Below are positions 1 through 8,212 of a DNA stretch of 64,000 nucleotides, piece after piece (the first letter of the stretch is position 1; every line of letters starts with the position of its first letter). This stretch comes from Paracoccus aerodenitrificans. GTDB taxonomy: Bacteria; Pseudomonadota; Alphaproteobacteria; Rhodobacterales; Rhodobacteraceae. A model generated the notes under the pieces. The model saw only the letters and a list, made by a program, of their open reading frames with translations, made no database searches and was not told where the DNA came from. Location: positions 1-64,000 of the forward strand of contig NZ_CP115780.1 in the NCBI RefSeq assembly GCF_027913215.1. The letters are read 5' to 3'. The position numbers and the translations under genes were made by a program.

Positions 1-104
1 ACACCAAATCTAGAAAGAGCTTGCACGAATCTGATAGCTCGGGCAATAGTCTCGATAAATAACGCGCGATCACATAAAAAACGCGCCCACGAATCGAGGC
101 AGAG

Positions 105-1298
105 ATGAGCGAAGCTGAGCAGGACCTGGACATTGCCATCGGGCACTACGCAGAGCTTCTTGCGTCCAATCTTCATGCGCAACGTGCTGCCCACTTCCCT
201 CCCGACGCCAAAAAAGTCATGCGCAGCCTGACCAGCGGCGAGGCGGCCGAGTTGCTTGGCGTCGATCATACCTACCTTCGCAAGCTTCATCGAGAAGGAA
301 AGATCGCTGACGTCGAAACCACTGCGGGCAGCCACCGGCGATATACCCTCGATGATATCTGGGAGATTCGCCACGCTCTTGAGGCAAACGCGAAGAAGCC
401 TGGAACCTACGTTCCGGGGCGTCGTGCCGGTGACGAGCTTCAGATTGTTTCTGTTGTGAACTTCAAAGGCGGGTCCGGGAAAACGACAACATCCGCTCAC
501 CTTGCACAGCGCTTGGCTCTCAAGGGATATCGTGTCCTTGCGATCGATCTGGACCCCCAGGCATCCCTTTCCGCGCTGCATGGCATCCAGCCTGAGCTGG
601 ACCTGATGGAGGGTGGCACGCTGTATGATGCGGTTCGCTACGATGAACCGGTCCCGATCTCGGACGTGATCCGCAAGACCTACATCCGTGGTCTTGACCT
701 GATTCCCGGGAACCTCGAGCTCATGGAATTCGAACATGAGACACCGGCAGCCATTCAGCGTGGCGGCGCCCGCGCATTCTTTGCCCGTGTGCGCGACGCG
801 CTCGACAGTGTCGAAGCGGACTATGACGTCGTCGTCATCGACTGTCCGCCGCAGCTTGGTTTTTTAACCATGTCCGCCCTTTCAGCATCTTCAGGGGTGC
901 TTGTTACCGTTCACCCCCAAATGCTCGATCTGATGTCCATGTCGCAGTTTTTGCGCATGACCGCTGATCTGCTTGGCGTCATCCGGGATGCTGGCGCAAA
1001 CCTTCGCTTCGACTGGCTGCGCTTTCTGCCGACCCGCTACAAGGTGGGTGATGCCCCGCAGACCGAGGTCATTGCTTTCATCCGGGGTCTGTTCGGCAGG
1101 TCAGTCCTGACCAACCACATGGTTGAGTCTACTGCGATCTCTGATGCAGGGCTGACGAAGCAGACGCTCTACGAGGCCGACAAGAAGGACTTCACGCGTC
1201 AGACTTTCGATCGTGCAATCGAATCCATGAACGCCGTCAACGACGAGATCGCGGCGATCATCCAGAACACGTGGGGACGCAATGGCAAGAAAGCCTAA
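105..1298 (+). CDS. repA: RepA, ParA-type partition ATPase of the repABC unit
   Basis: This 397-residue protein is a plasmid partition ATPase. It binds ATP, positions plasmid copies together with RepB and, in this family, represses the repABC operon. The N-terminal part (about residues 40-90) carries a winged-helix/MerR-like DNA-binding segment. The deviant Walker A motif KGGSGKTTT sits at residues 121-129 and the Walker B-like segment (VVVIDCPPQ) near residue 246. The length is normal for RepA of repABC plasmids. The ATG follows a GAGG ribosome-binding site (GAGGCAGAG). The gene overlaps repB by 17 bp, so the two are translationally linked. The order repA-repB-repC and the antisense RNA further on make the assignment secure. 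Confidence 0.95.
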   Translation: MSEAEQDLDIAIGHYAELLASNLHAQRAAHFPPDAKKVMRSLTSGEAAELLGVDHTYLRKLHREGKIADVETTAGSHRRYTLDDIWEIRHALEANAKKPGTYVPGRRAGDELQIVSVVNFKGGSGKTTTSAHLAQRLALKGYRVLAIDLDPQASLSALHGIQPELDLMEGGTLYDAVRYDEPVPISDVIRKTYIRGLDLIPGNLELMEFEHETPAAIQRGGARAFFARVRDALDSVEADYDVVVIDCPPQLGFLTMSALSASSGVLVTVHPQMLDLMSMSQFLRMTADLLGVIRDAGANLRFDWLRFLPTRYKVGDAPQTEVIAFIRGLFGRSVLTNHMVESTAISDAGLTKQTLYEADKKDFTRQTFDRAIESMNAVNDEIAAIIQNTWGRNGKKA

Positions 1299-2214
1299 AC
1301 TGGGACTGCCACTGCAGACCCTGCGCAACGCGCCCGACGCTCTTGAAGGGCGCAGGCTGCGCGGCGGCGTTTTCGAAATCGAGCCTGACCAAATCGAAAC
1401 CACAGGTCGGCTCGATGACAGGCTGCAGATTGAGACTGCGGGCCTCAAGGCGTCAATTTCCAAGAACGGACAGCGAGTACCAATCCTCGTCCGGCCGCTT
1501 GATGGTGATCGCTACAGCCTGATCTATGGCCGTCGTCGACTGGAAGCTTGCAGAGAACTTGGGATCAAGGTCCGCGCCATTGTCACAGAGATGGAGGGCG
1601 ATCAGGCACTTCGTGATCAGCTGTTAGAGAACCAGGAGCGGCGGGATCTAAGCTTCATCGAACGAGCGCTTGTTGCCGCAGCCTTGCTCGACGGTGACCA
1701 TCTGAGCGCATCCGAACGCACTAACAAGGGTGTCGCCGAGGTTCTCAATCTGACCGAGGCAGGAGTGTCGCAGCTGTTAAGCGTGGTCCGCACCGTTGGG
1801 GAGGACTTGGTCCTCGCCATCGGTGCCGCTCCGGGCATTGGTCGGCCCAGGTGGGAAGAGCTCAAGAAGTTGCTGGGGGCTACGGATGCCGATCGCGAAC
1901 TGCTTGCAGCTTTGGCGGGTGAGGCCAAGACATCCTACCAAGGCGGTATTGACGAGAAATCCGATCATGCATTTTTGGCCGTCCTCTCTGCTGCAGGGAA
2001 GCCCGAACAGACCACATCCTCGTCTCGCCCTCGCGGGCGGCCCGGCACGGTGATTCCGGGGGTCGGTGCCGCCACTGTCACGATCGGACGTCGTGGAAAG
2101 CAACTCAAGCTCGAGTTGAAGGCCGAGGAGAGCGATTTTGTCAGCTGGCTTGAGGGCAACGCCCCGCAGCTGATCACCGAGCTTCACGAGCGCTGGAAGC
2201 GTTCGGAAGACTGA
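1282..2214 (+). CDS. repB: RepB, ParB-type partition protein of the repABC unit
   Basis: This 310-residue ParB-family protein is expected to bind the centromere (parS) and stimulate the RepA ATPase during plasmid segregation. The ParB/Srx nuclease-like fold is seen around residues 55-110, with the conserved segments RVPILVRPL, YGRRRLEACREL and ENQERRDLSFIERALVA. A central helix-turn-helix region follows (LNLTEAGVSQLLSVVRTV). The start codon lies inside the end of repA. A probable target is the pair of CAGCTG-centred palindromes just after repC. A degenerate half-copy of that palindrome (GCAGCTGTTAAGC) also occurs within this gene near position 1770, but it is not symmetrical. Confidence 0.94.
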   Translation: MARKPKLGLPLQTLRNAPDALEGRRLRGGVFEIEPDQIETTGRLDDRLQIETAGLKASISKNGQRVPILVRPLDGDRYSLIYGRRRLEACRELGIKVRAIVTEMEGDQALRDQLLENQERRDLSFIERALVAAALLDGDHLSASERTNKGVAEVLNLTEAGVSQLLSVVRTVGEDLVLAIGAAPGIGRPRWEELKKLLGATDADRELLAALAGEAKTSYQGGIDEKSDHAFLAVLSAAGKPEQTTSSSRPRGRPGTVIPGVGAATVTIGRRGKQLKLELKAEESDFVSWLEGNAPQLITELHERWKRSED

Positions 2215-2254
2215 GGAAGAGCAACAATCAAAAAGGAGGCACGAGACAGGCAGA

Positions 2255-2342
2255 AAAGAAAAAGGCCCCGAGAAGCAAGCTTCACGAGACCTTTCTTAGG
2301 TTTCGCACGGGACCAGCCCGCTACAAAACTTCAGTTTTCGCA
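2255..2342 (-). ncRNA. Antisense countertranscribed RNA (incompatibility factor) between repB and repC
   Basis: On the minus strand a promoter TTGCGG (2377-2372), 17-nt spacer and TACATT (2354-2349) would start a transcript near 2342. About 60 nt later there is a strong intrinsic terminator: AGGTCTCG (2292-2285) pairs with CGGGGCCT (2270-2263), an inner stem GAAGC/GCTTC lies between them, and a T-rich tract follows. The product would be about 80-90 nt. repABC plasmids carry exactly such a countertranscribed RNA in the repB-repC gap; it base-pairs with the repC leader and limits RepC synthesis. Promoter, terminator, strand and place all agree, but transcription itself is inferred. Confidence 0.8.
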
Positions 2343-2415
2343 CCTCTGAATGTAGCGATCTGGCCCCTTTCCCGCAAGCGCAAAGCGATTCGCGGGCCAG
2401 GGAAATTTTGCCTTC

Positions 2416-3639
2416 GTGAATGACATCATGGATTACACACCGATTTCGCCGTTTATGCGGCCGATCTCGCACGCCCATCTGCGCGTGGTCGAGCGTCCTG
2501 AGGCGTCTGTTCCCGGCAAGCCCGTCAACAAGTGGGAGCTCCTCCGTGAGCTGTCCAAGGCACAGGCCGCCTTCGGGGTTTCCGAGCGCGATCTGACCGT
2601 TCTTCAGGGACTTCTCAGCTTTTTTCCGGACGATGCGCTTGGCGGGAACACCGAAATGGTCGTCTTCCCATCCAACAAGGCGATCTGCGAGCGGCTGAAC
2701 GGCATGCCTTGCTCGACGATGCGCCGTCACCTCGCCCGGTTGGTAGAGGCACGCTTGCTCATGCGGCGCGATAGCCCCAATGGGAAGCGGTATGTGCGCA
2801 AGCGTGGCGAAGATCGGGTGGCCTTCGGCTTTGATCTCTCCCCGCTCTATTGCCGGGCCGAGGAAATTGCACGGGCTGCAGAGGCTGTGCGTGAGGCCGA
2901 GGACCGTGTGCGGCGACTGAGGGAGGTAGTGAGCCTTATGCGTCGCGACTTGGCCGCTCTGGCGGAGTTCGGCGAGGAGATCCAGCCCGGGCTTGGCCTA
3001 TGGGACCAGCTCCGCGACAAGGCAGCCCTCACCGCCCGCGCTCTTCGCCGCAAACTCTCGCTTGAGGATCTGTCGGCATTTCGGACTGAACTGGAGACCC
3101 TTCTTGACCAGGCGCGTAATGTGATTGACGGTCCTGAAACAGAAGAAATGAACACCAATGATGCCCAATGTGAGCGTCACCATCATAATTCAAATAAAGA
3201 ATCTATAGATCTTGAACCTGCCTTAGAAAAAGGCGGGGCGGCGGGACGCGCGCCTGATGATGATACGGGTGAGCCCGTGGCTGACCTTGAAGAGTCTGAC
3301 ACGAGGCGGGTGCCGAAAATCCCACTCCACCTGGTAATCGCCGGCTGTCCCTCGCTCAAGACTTTCTATCAGGGCGACATTCGACACTGGCACCAACTTT
3401 TCGACGCGGCTTGTCATGTAAGGCCGGCCATGGGGATCAGTGTTTCCGCGTGGGAAGAAGCGCAACGCTGCATGGGACCAGAGCAAGCCTCGATCGTCGT
3501 CGTGGCCATGCTGGAACGATTCTCTGACATCAGATCACCGGGTGGATACTTGCGGGCGCTGACGTCCAAGGCCGCGGCGGGCGAATTCTCTTGCGGTCCG
3601 ATGGTCATGGCTTTGATCGGTCGGCGAAGTGCGGCTTAA
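2416..3639 (+). CDS. repC: RepC, replication initiator of the repABC unit
   Basis: This 407-residue protein is the initiator that opens the plasmid origin. The N-terminal half contains the RepC winged-helix domain (about residues 30-145: TPISPFMRPISHAHLR, DLTVLQGLLSFFPDD, FPSNKAICERLNGM, STMRRHLARLVEARLL). An Arg/Glu-rich helical linker follows, then a C-terminal domain ending GGYLRALTSKAAAGEFS. The start shown is a GTG at 2416; an in-frame ATG at 2428 is the alternative, and neither has a close Shine-Dalgarno sequence. This fits translation that is limited by the antisense RNA and leader folding. The stop codon lies inside the first parS palindrome. Confidence 0.93.
   Translation: MNDIMDYTPISPFMRPISHAHLRVVERPEASVPGKPVNKWELLRELSKAQAAFGVSERDLTVLQGLLSFFPDDALGGNTEMVVFPSNKAICERLNGMPCSTMRRHLARLVEARLLMRRDSPNGKRYVRKRGEDRVAFGFDLSPLYCRAEEIARAAEAVREAEDRVRRLREVVSLMRRDLAALAEFGEEIQPGLGLWDQLRDKAALTARALRRKLSLEDLSAFRTELETLLDQARNVIDGPETEEMNTNDAQCERHHHNSNKESIDLEPALEKGGAAGRAPDDDTGEPVADLEESDTRRVPKIPLHLVIAGCPSLKTFYQGDIRHWHQLFDAACHVRPAMGISVSAWEEAQRCMGPEQASIVVVAMLERFSDIRSPGGYLRALTSKAAAGEFSCGPMVMALIGRRSAA
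3130..3230. other. Probable oriV, AT-rich stretch inside repC
   Basis: The segment has many A/T runs (for example CATCATAATTCAAATAAAG and ATCTATAGATC) in a gene that is otherwise GC-rich. In characterised repABC plasmids the origin lies within the repC coding sequence in an AT-rich region. The location is inferred from that rule and from base composition only. Confidence 0.5.
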
Positions 3640-3650
3640 CAGCTGTTAAG
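3635..3650. other. parS-like palindrome 1, overlapping the repC stop codon
   Basis: CTTAACAGCTGTTAAG is a perfect 16-bp palindrome with a CAGCTG centre. It contains the TAA stop of repC and is repeated 28 bp further on in a longer form. repABC centromeres are palindromes of this size next to the rep genes. Confidence 0.75.
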
Positions 3651-3678
3651 TTTCAACGCCGCGGTGCTCAGTTGGCAT

Positions 3679-3698
3679 GACTTAACAGCTGTTAAGTC
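3679..3698. other. parS-like palindrome 2, 20 bp and perfect
   Basis: GACTTAACAGCTGTTAAGTC is a perfect 20-bp palindrome sharing its core with the copy at 3635. The two sites are about 45 bp apart centre to centre. They are the most likely RepB-binding centromere. The site lies upstream of the start chosen for the next gene. Confidence 0.78.
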
Positions 3699-3807
3699 GC
3701 CTCTTGGCAACCATACGATCATCGAGAGGGAAAGGAGTGTTGGTTTGAGGGTGACGGGAAATGAGATCGGGAGAGTGGCTTCCGGCGCCCGTCGTGGAGA
3801 AGATCTG

Positions 3808-5439
3808 ATGACGAAAGCTGTCCGGAAAATCACCCTGTCCCCTTCGCGGGATATCCCTTTTGACAAGCTGGTCCTGAGCCAGTCCAACGTGCGGCGCATC
3901 AAGGCTGGCGTGTCTGTCGAGGAACTGGCCGAAGACATCGCCCGCCGCGGTCTGTTGCAGAGCCTGAGCGTGCGGCCCGTCTTGGCTGACGACGGCACCG
4001 AGACCGGCAAGTTCGAGATCCCGGTCGGTGGCCGTCGGTTCCAAGCATTGTCCCTGCTGGTGAAGCAGAAGTGTTTGGCAAAGACCCCGCCCATTCCTTG
4101 CATCGTGCGCGATGCTGCGTCCGACATCCTGGCCGAGGATGATTCCCTTGCAGAAAGCATGCATCGCGTCGCCCTGCACCCGCTCGACCAATTCCGCGCG
4201 TTTGTGGCGCTGAGGGACAAGGGCCAGAGCGATGCAGAGATTGCCGCCGCCTTCTTCGTGACGCCGCAGATCGTGAAGCAGCGCTTGAAACTCGCTTCCG
4301 TCGCCCCTGCCCTGCTTGAGGTCTATGCCGAGGATGGCATGACGCTGGAGCAGCTCATGGCCTTCACCGTGAACCCCGATCATGCGCGTCAGGTTCAGGT
4401 CTGGGATGTGATCCATTCATCCTGGAACAAGGAGCCATTCCAGATCCGGCGCATGCTGACCGAGACCTCGGTCCGGGCGTCTGACCGGCGCGCGGTCTTT
4501 GTGGGTGCTGAGGCCTACGAAGCGGCGGGCGGCACGATGTTGCATGACCTCTTTCAGGGCGATGACGGTGGCTGGCTCGAGGACCCTGCCCTGCTCGATC
4601 GGCTGGTGACGGAAAAACTCCAGGCCAAGGCTGAGACGGTTGCCGTTGAGGGCTGGAAGTGGATCGAGGTCGCGCTTGACCTGCCCTACGGCTACAGCCA
4701 CGGCCTGCGGTCCCTGTCAGGTGATCCGGCACCGATGACGGATGACGAAGGCGCGGCCCATGCCAAGCTGCTCGCCGAATACCGGGCGCTGGAAGAGGAA
4801 TACGCGGGTCAGGATGAAATCCCCGACGGGATCGACACGCGGCTTGGCGTGTTGGAAACGGAGATGGAAAAGATCGAGACCCGGCCGTTGATCTTCGACG
4901 CGGAGGAGATCGGGCGGGCAGGGGCGTTCGTCACGCTCGACCGCTACGGCGCGCTGGCCGTCTATCGCGGCTATGTGCGTCCAGAGGATGAGCCGGTTGA
5001 CGTGACAGCGGTCCAGGATGGTGCTGATCCTGCGGTGGCGGGGCAGGGGGATGATCGTGATCTCACCGATGGCTATGACAGTGCCGCTCATGCCGGAACC
5101 GTCATCATGTCGGGAGGCCAGCCGATTGGCGGCGATCTGCCGGAGGATGAGGATGACGGAGCGCTGAAGCCACTGCCCGAGCGGCTCGTAATCGAGTTGA
5201 CGGCACACCGGACGCTGGCGCTGCGTGAAGCGATCGGGCGCTCGCCCGACGTGGCGTTGATTCTGCTGCTGCTGAAGATTGTGACGGACACCTTCCGCAC
5301 TTCCTCTGCTTCGGGAAGCTGTCTCGAAGCCTCAGTGCGTCACATCTACATGCCGGCGCAGGCGAGCGATCTGAAGGACAGCGTGGTGGCAAAGCTGGTC
5401 GACGAGCGTCATGCGCCGGAACGATCTCGTGGCGCTTGA
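3808..5439 (+). CDS. ParB/Srx-domain plasmid protein, C-terminally broken
   Basis: This 543-residue protein belongs to the large ParB-like proteins of alphaproteobacterial plasmids, distinct from RepB. The ParB N-terminal fold is at about residues 12-105 (LVLSQSNVRR, SVEELAEDIARRGLLQSLSV, IPVGGRRFQAL). A helix-turn-helix follows (DAEIAAAFFVTPQIVKQRLK), and then a long acidic region. The ATG at 3808 has GGAGA upstream; an earlier in-frame ATG at 3664 would place the second parS inside the gene. A full-length paralogue of 660 residues lies at 19705. Compared with it, this copy stops after DERHAPERSRGA and lacks about 150 C-terminal residues. An acidic reading frame continues at once in frame +2, which indicates a frameshift or deletion. 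The exact function of the family is not known. Confidence 0.8.
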   Translation: MTKAVRKITLSPSRDIPFDKLVLSQSNVRRIKAGVSVEELAEDIARRGLLQSLSVRPVLADDGTETGKFEIPVGGRRFQALSLLVKQKCLAKTPPIPCIVRDAASDILAEDDSLAESMHRVALHPLDQFRAFVALRDKGQSDAEIAAAFFVTPQIVKQRLKLASVAPALLEVYAEDGMTLEQLMAFTVNPDHARQVQVWDVIHSSWNKEPFQIRRMLTETSVRASDRRAVFVGAEAYEAAGGTMLHDLFQGDDGGWLEDPALLDRLVTEKLQAKAETVAVEGWKWIEVALDLPYGYSHGLRSLSGDPAPMTDDEGAAHAKLLAEYRALEEEYAGQDEIPDGIDTRLGVLETEMEKIETRPLIFDAEEIGRAGAFVTLDRYGALAVYRGYVRPEDEPVDVTAVQDGADPAVAGQGDDRDLTDGYDSAAHAGTVIMSGGQPIGGDLPEDEDDGALKPLPERLVIELTAHRTLALREAIGRSPDVALILLLLKIVTDTFRTSSASGSCLEASVRHIYMPAQASDLKDSVVAKLVDERHAPERSRGA

Positions 5440-5569
5440 CGATGAGGACCATGCCGAAGGGCAGGGGGCGGATGCCGAAGCGGCTGACAGCGTCAGTGAA
5501 GCTGACCTTCCTGCATTTCTGACGGATGACCTGCCTGCTGAAGGCGCGTCGATGCTGGCCTCGGAATAA
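5411..5569 (+). pseudogene. Frame-shifted acidic tail of the preceding ParB-like gene
   Basis: In the frame one base off from the preceding gene, an open stretch of 52 codons begins at an ATG and reads NDLVALDDEDHAEG, followed by a Glu/Asp/Ala-rich tail ending LASE and a TAA. Composition and acidity are typical of the C-termini of these ParB-like proteins. I read it as the original C-terminus, now out of frame after loss of the DNA that encoded the missing domain. It has no evident ribosome-binding site of its own. Confidence 0.5.
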
Positions 5570-5581
5570 CGTGATCCAGCG

Positions 5582-5602
5582 GGGGGCGGAGATTCCGCCC
5601 CC
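5582..5602 (+). terminator. Hairpin after the ParB-like gene
   Basis: GGGGGCGG and CCGCCCCC form a perfect 8-bp GC stem around a short AGATT loop, 13 bp after the TAA of the frame-shifted tail. There is no T-run, so termination would be weak or Rho-assisted. Confidence 0.4.
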
Positions 5603-5668
5603 AATCACCCTATAGTGTAATAATATCAATGGGATGAGCGCGATTACTCGCATTCAGAATGAAGAATC

Positions 5669-5725
5669 ATGTCTACAACAACCATCATCGACACCGCACC
5701 CCTCGGGGCGCTGCGACGTGAGACT
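5669..5725 (+). pseudogene. Possible truncated 5' end of a backbone gene at the island border
   Basis: An ATG begins the peptide MSTTTIIDTAPLGALRRE, after which the frame runs antisense into the histidine kinase gene and loses protein-like character. The first 15 residues look like the start of a plasmid backbone protein. If so, insertion of the redox island cut the gene near 5715. The evidence is only the short plausible N-terminus and its position between backbone and cargo. Confidence 0.3.
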
Positions 5726-7093
5726 TCAAGGCCAATGCTCCCGATCTTTCACATGGGCATTTGGAGCATCCGTTGGCAATCTGACGGATGCCTGAAATCC
5801 AGAAGTTTCACCGGGACGTGGTGACTGGAGCAAGAGAGAGGTTTCGATCCGTTCTGCGATGGCTGAGACGATAGCGAGGCCAAGCCCGCTACCATCAGTT
5901 TTTGCATCTGCCCTCTCGAAGCGCCCTGTCAGGCGTTCGAGTGTTTGGGTTGCTACCGCGGGGCCCTCGTTCGCCACGATCAACTGCCCGTCGCTCGTGA
6001 GTGTAACCTCGACTGGGGCATTCTGCGCCCCGTGGCGTAGGGCGTTTTCCACCAGATTCCGGCACAGAATTCCCAATGCGTCGGGGTCGATATCAGACAA
6101 GACAGGCGTGTCCGGCAAGTTCAACATAAGGCGCCCGTTCTCTGTGCTGCGCGCAATATCTTCCACCACGACCCGAGTGATGGTTCTGACATCAGCGCTC
6201 TGGTCCATCCGAAGTCTACCGCCTTCCGCCCGCGCAAGCTGCAGGAGACGTTCGGACAGCCGAGCGAGACGCTTGAGCGTCGCCTCGATCTCGGCGGCGC
6301 GCGCGTCGATGGTCGGATCTTTGGTCTCTGACCGCAGTCGCTGCGCCTGGGCGATAGCGCCCGCCAATGGTGTCCTTAGTTCATGAGCCGCATTGGCTGC
6401 AAAACTTCGCTCAGCCTCGAACGCGTCGCGCAACCGAGCCAAAAGGCTGTTCAAGGTTGCAGCCAGCGGTCCGATTTCTGTCGGCAGGTCGGCCGCGGGT
6501 ACTTCTGACAGGTCGCGCACGCCGCGCGCTTCAAGCCGCGTACGGAACCGATGGAGAGGGGCGAGGCTAAAGCGCACAGCGAGAATAATCGACGCGAGCG
6601 CCAACGGCAGCACAACCAGCAGCGGCAGGCCGAGGCTCATCTGGATTTCCCGAGCAACCGAAGCGCGATGCGCCAACGGTTCGGCCACGGTGATGCTGAT
6701 CGTCCCCTGGAGCGCCGCGTCGCTGTAGAGGCGATGTGTGGCGTTCTGCCCAAATCCCGGACCGCCGTATGGAGGAAACACGGCAGGGTCCGCCGCATGG
6801 GATTGCAGCAAAATGCGTCCCTCGGCATCGCGTACGATGTAGGTGAAGAACTCGTCATGCTCCCGGATCGGCGCGAGGCGCTGCGTCACACCCTGATCTT
6901 CTTGCCCGACGATGTCGGTCACGGCCAGCGGCAGGATGCGCTCGGCGGTTTCGCGTAGGGCGCTGTCGAAGACCTCATCCATCTCGCCCCGAACGATCAC
7001 CGCGGTAACCGTGGCGGCGGCGAGCCAGAGGATCGTCAGCACAAGGCCGAGTGACAAGCCGAGCCGTACCTGAAGGCTGGATGGCCACATCAT
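5726..7093 (-). CDS. Sensor histidine kinase of the QseC/PmrB type
   Basis: This is a 455-residue membrane sensor kinase. Transmembrane segments are at about residues 8-35 ([24 protein letters not shown]) and 160-185, with a periplasmic sensor region between them. The H-box [14 protein letters not shown] holds the phospho-accepting His. The ATP-binding domain shows an N-box ([13 protein letters not shown]) and a G-box ([14 protein letters not shown]). The start ATGATG overlaps the stop of the response-regulator gene, so the two form one operon. The kinase is intact while its regulator carries an in-frame stop. The likely role is control of the divergent PepSY/ferric-reductase genes in response to metal or redox state, inferred from context. 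Confidence 0.88.
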   Translation of the reverse strand: MMWPSSLQVRLGLSLGLVLTILWLAAATVTAVIVRGEMDEVFDSALRETAERILPLAVTDIVGQEDQGVTQRLAPIREHDEFFTYIVRDAEGRILLQSHAADPAVFPPYGGPGFGQNATHRLYSDAALQGTISITVAEPLAHRASVAREIQMSLGLPLLVVLPLALASIILAVRFSLAPLHRFRTRLEARGVRDLSEVPAADLPTEIGPLAATLNSLLARLRDAFEAERSFAANAAHELRTPLAGAIAQAQRLRSETKDPTIDARAAEIEATLKRLARLSERLLQLARAEGGRLRMDQSADVRTITRVVVEDIARSTENGRLMLNLPDTPVLSDIDPDALGILCRNLVENALRHGAQNAPVEVTLTSDGQLIVANEGPAVATQTLERLTGRFERADAKTDGSGLGLAIVSAIAERIETSLLLQSPRPGETSGFQASVRLPTDAPNAHVKDREHWP

Positions 7094-7749
7094 GGCTTGC
7101 CCAGCCGGTAACCCATGCCGCGCTCGGTCTCGATGATGGCGCTCCCCAGTTTCTTGCGCAGGCGGCTCACGTGCACCTCGATGGTGTTGCTCTCGACTTC
7201 GGCGTCGAAAGCGTAGAGCTTCTCCTCCAACTGCGCCTTGGACAGGAGCTGCCCGGGACGCGCCAGGAAGGCCTCGAAGAGCGCCCATTCCCGCGCCGTC
7301 AGCGGCACATGTCTGCCATCCCGATGGACGCTGCGCGCGGCAAGGTCGATGTCGAGCGGTCCGTGGGTCAGGATCGGGTTGGGGTTGCCGCTGTAGCGCC
7401 GCGCGACCGATCCGATCCGTGCCGACAGTTCCGACAGGTCGAAGGGCTTCACAAGATAGTCGTCAGCGCCCGCATTGAGGCCTTCGATCCTATCGGACAC
7501 CTGGTCGAGCGCCGTCAGGATGATGACCGGCGTCACGTCTCCACGCGTCCTGAGGCCCTTGAGGAACCCGATACCACGTCCGTCTGGCAGCATGAGGTCG
7601 AGCAGGAGCAGGTCTTAAGAGGTTGCGCTCATCGCGTCTGCCGCCGCGTCTAGCCGCGTGACCCAGTCTACTGACTGGCCATCAGCTGCGATCTGGTCGC
7701 GCACGGCAGCGCCAAGAGTCGTGTCGTCCTCGATCAGCAATATGCGCAT
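7090..7749 (-). pseudogene. OmpR-family response regulator interrupted by an in-frame TAA
   Basis: Read through, the gene encodes a normal 219-residue OmpR-type regulator. The receiver starts MRILLIEDD, the phospho-acceptor Asp51 lies in [11 protein letters not shown], a Lys occurs in DDYLVKPF, and the C-terminal winged helix includes [11 protein letters not shown] and GYRLGKP. Codon 45 is TAA (7617-7615), directly before DLLLLD; TAT or TAC (Tyr) would be one base away. The frame is otherwise intact on both sides (207 nt, a multiple of three). The upstream piece is only 44 residues. A downstream ATG (7593) could give a fragment lacking the acidic pocket and the phosphorylation site. It is a recent nonsense mutation or a sequencing error. 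Confidence 0.85.
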
Positions 7750-7793
7750 GGTCGTACCCGTCCTTTCCTGATGTCCCTCCATGATCCGTCTGG

Positions 7794-7810
7794 CTGACAC
7801 GAAGCTGAAG
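7794..7810 (+). promoter_or_regulatory. Response-regulator box, copy 1 (PepSY gene side)
   Basis: CTGACACGAAGCTGAAG is a direct repeat of CTGA(C/A) half-sites spaced 11 bp start to start, as bound by tandem OmpR-type dimers. The box ends 85 bp before the ATG of the first PepSY gene. Confidence 0.6.
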
Positions 7811-7826
7811 CTTGTGGGTCGAGCCC

Positions 7827-7843
7827 CTTCAGGCTGCCGTCAG
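7827..7843 (-). promoter_or_regulatory. Response-regulator box, copy 2 (autoregulatory side)
   Basis: On the minus strand the sequence reads CTGACGGCAGCCTGAAG. It has the same half-sites and 11-bp spacing as copies 1 and 3. It ends 78 bp before the ATG of the response-regulator gene, so it suggests autoregulation. Confidence 0.6.
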
Positions 7844-7894
7844 CTTCGCGGCGCATGAATGGCATCAAGAGGCGAGCCACTAGGAGTGTGCCCC

Positions 7895-8212
7895 ATGAAG
7901 AAGACATTGACAATTATCGGCTTTCTCGCGGTCTTTACGGCCGGCGCGGCGCTGGCTGACGACGATTGCTTCGTGCCGATGGCCGACTGGCAGCCGCGCG
8001 ATGCTGTTGCCATGCTGGCCGAGGAAAATGGTTGGACGGTGCGCCGGATCAAGATCGATGACGGCTGCTACGAGATCGACGGGAGGGATGCCGAGGGGCG
8101 TGCGATCGAGGTGACTGTCCACCCGGCCACGCTGGAGGTAATCGAGTTCGAATACGAGGACGACGAGGATGATCGCCGCGAGCGGGATCACGAGAGACGC
8201 GACGATGACTGA
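7895..8212 (+). CDS. Exported PepSY-domain protein 1
   Basis: This is a 105-residue secreted protein. The Sec signal peptide MKKTLTIIGFLAVFTAGAALA ends at about residue 21. A PepSY domain follows, with the conserved line WTVRRIKIDDGCYEIDGRD and VTVHPATLEVIEFE, and then an acidic/basic tail (DDEDDRRERDHERRDDD). A near-paralogue lies at 9737. PepSY proteins of this kind often accompany two-component sensors and membrane reductases and are thought to modulate sensing or electron transfer outside the cytoplasm. The ATG has AGGAG upstream (TAGGAGTGTGCCCC). The next gene begins inside the last codons (8-bp overlap). Confidence 0.85.
   Translation: MKKTLTIIGFLAVFTAGAALADDDCFVPMADWQPRDAVAMLAEENGWTVRRIKIDDGCYEIDGRDAEGRAIEVTVHPATLEVIEFEYEDDEDDRRERDHERRDDD

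Noticed and set aside
1758..1780. Third parS site inside repB
   Set aside because: Only one half of the palindrome is present (CAGCTGTTAAG); the other side is not symmetrical.
7593..7620. Programmed readthrough or recoding at the response-regulator stop
   Set aside because: The stop is TAA, the least readthrough-prone codon, with no downstream hairpin or SECIS-like element; a point mutation is simpler.
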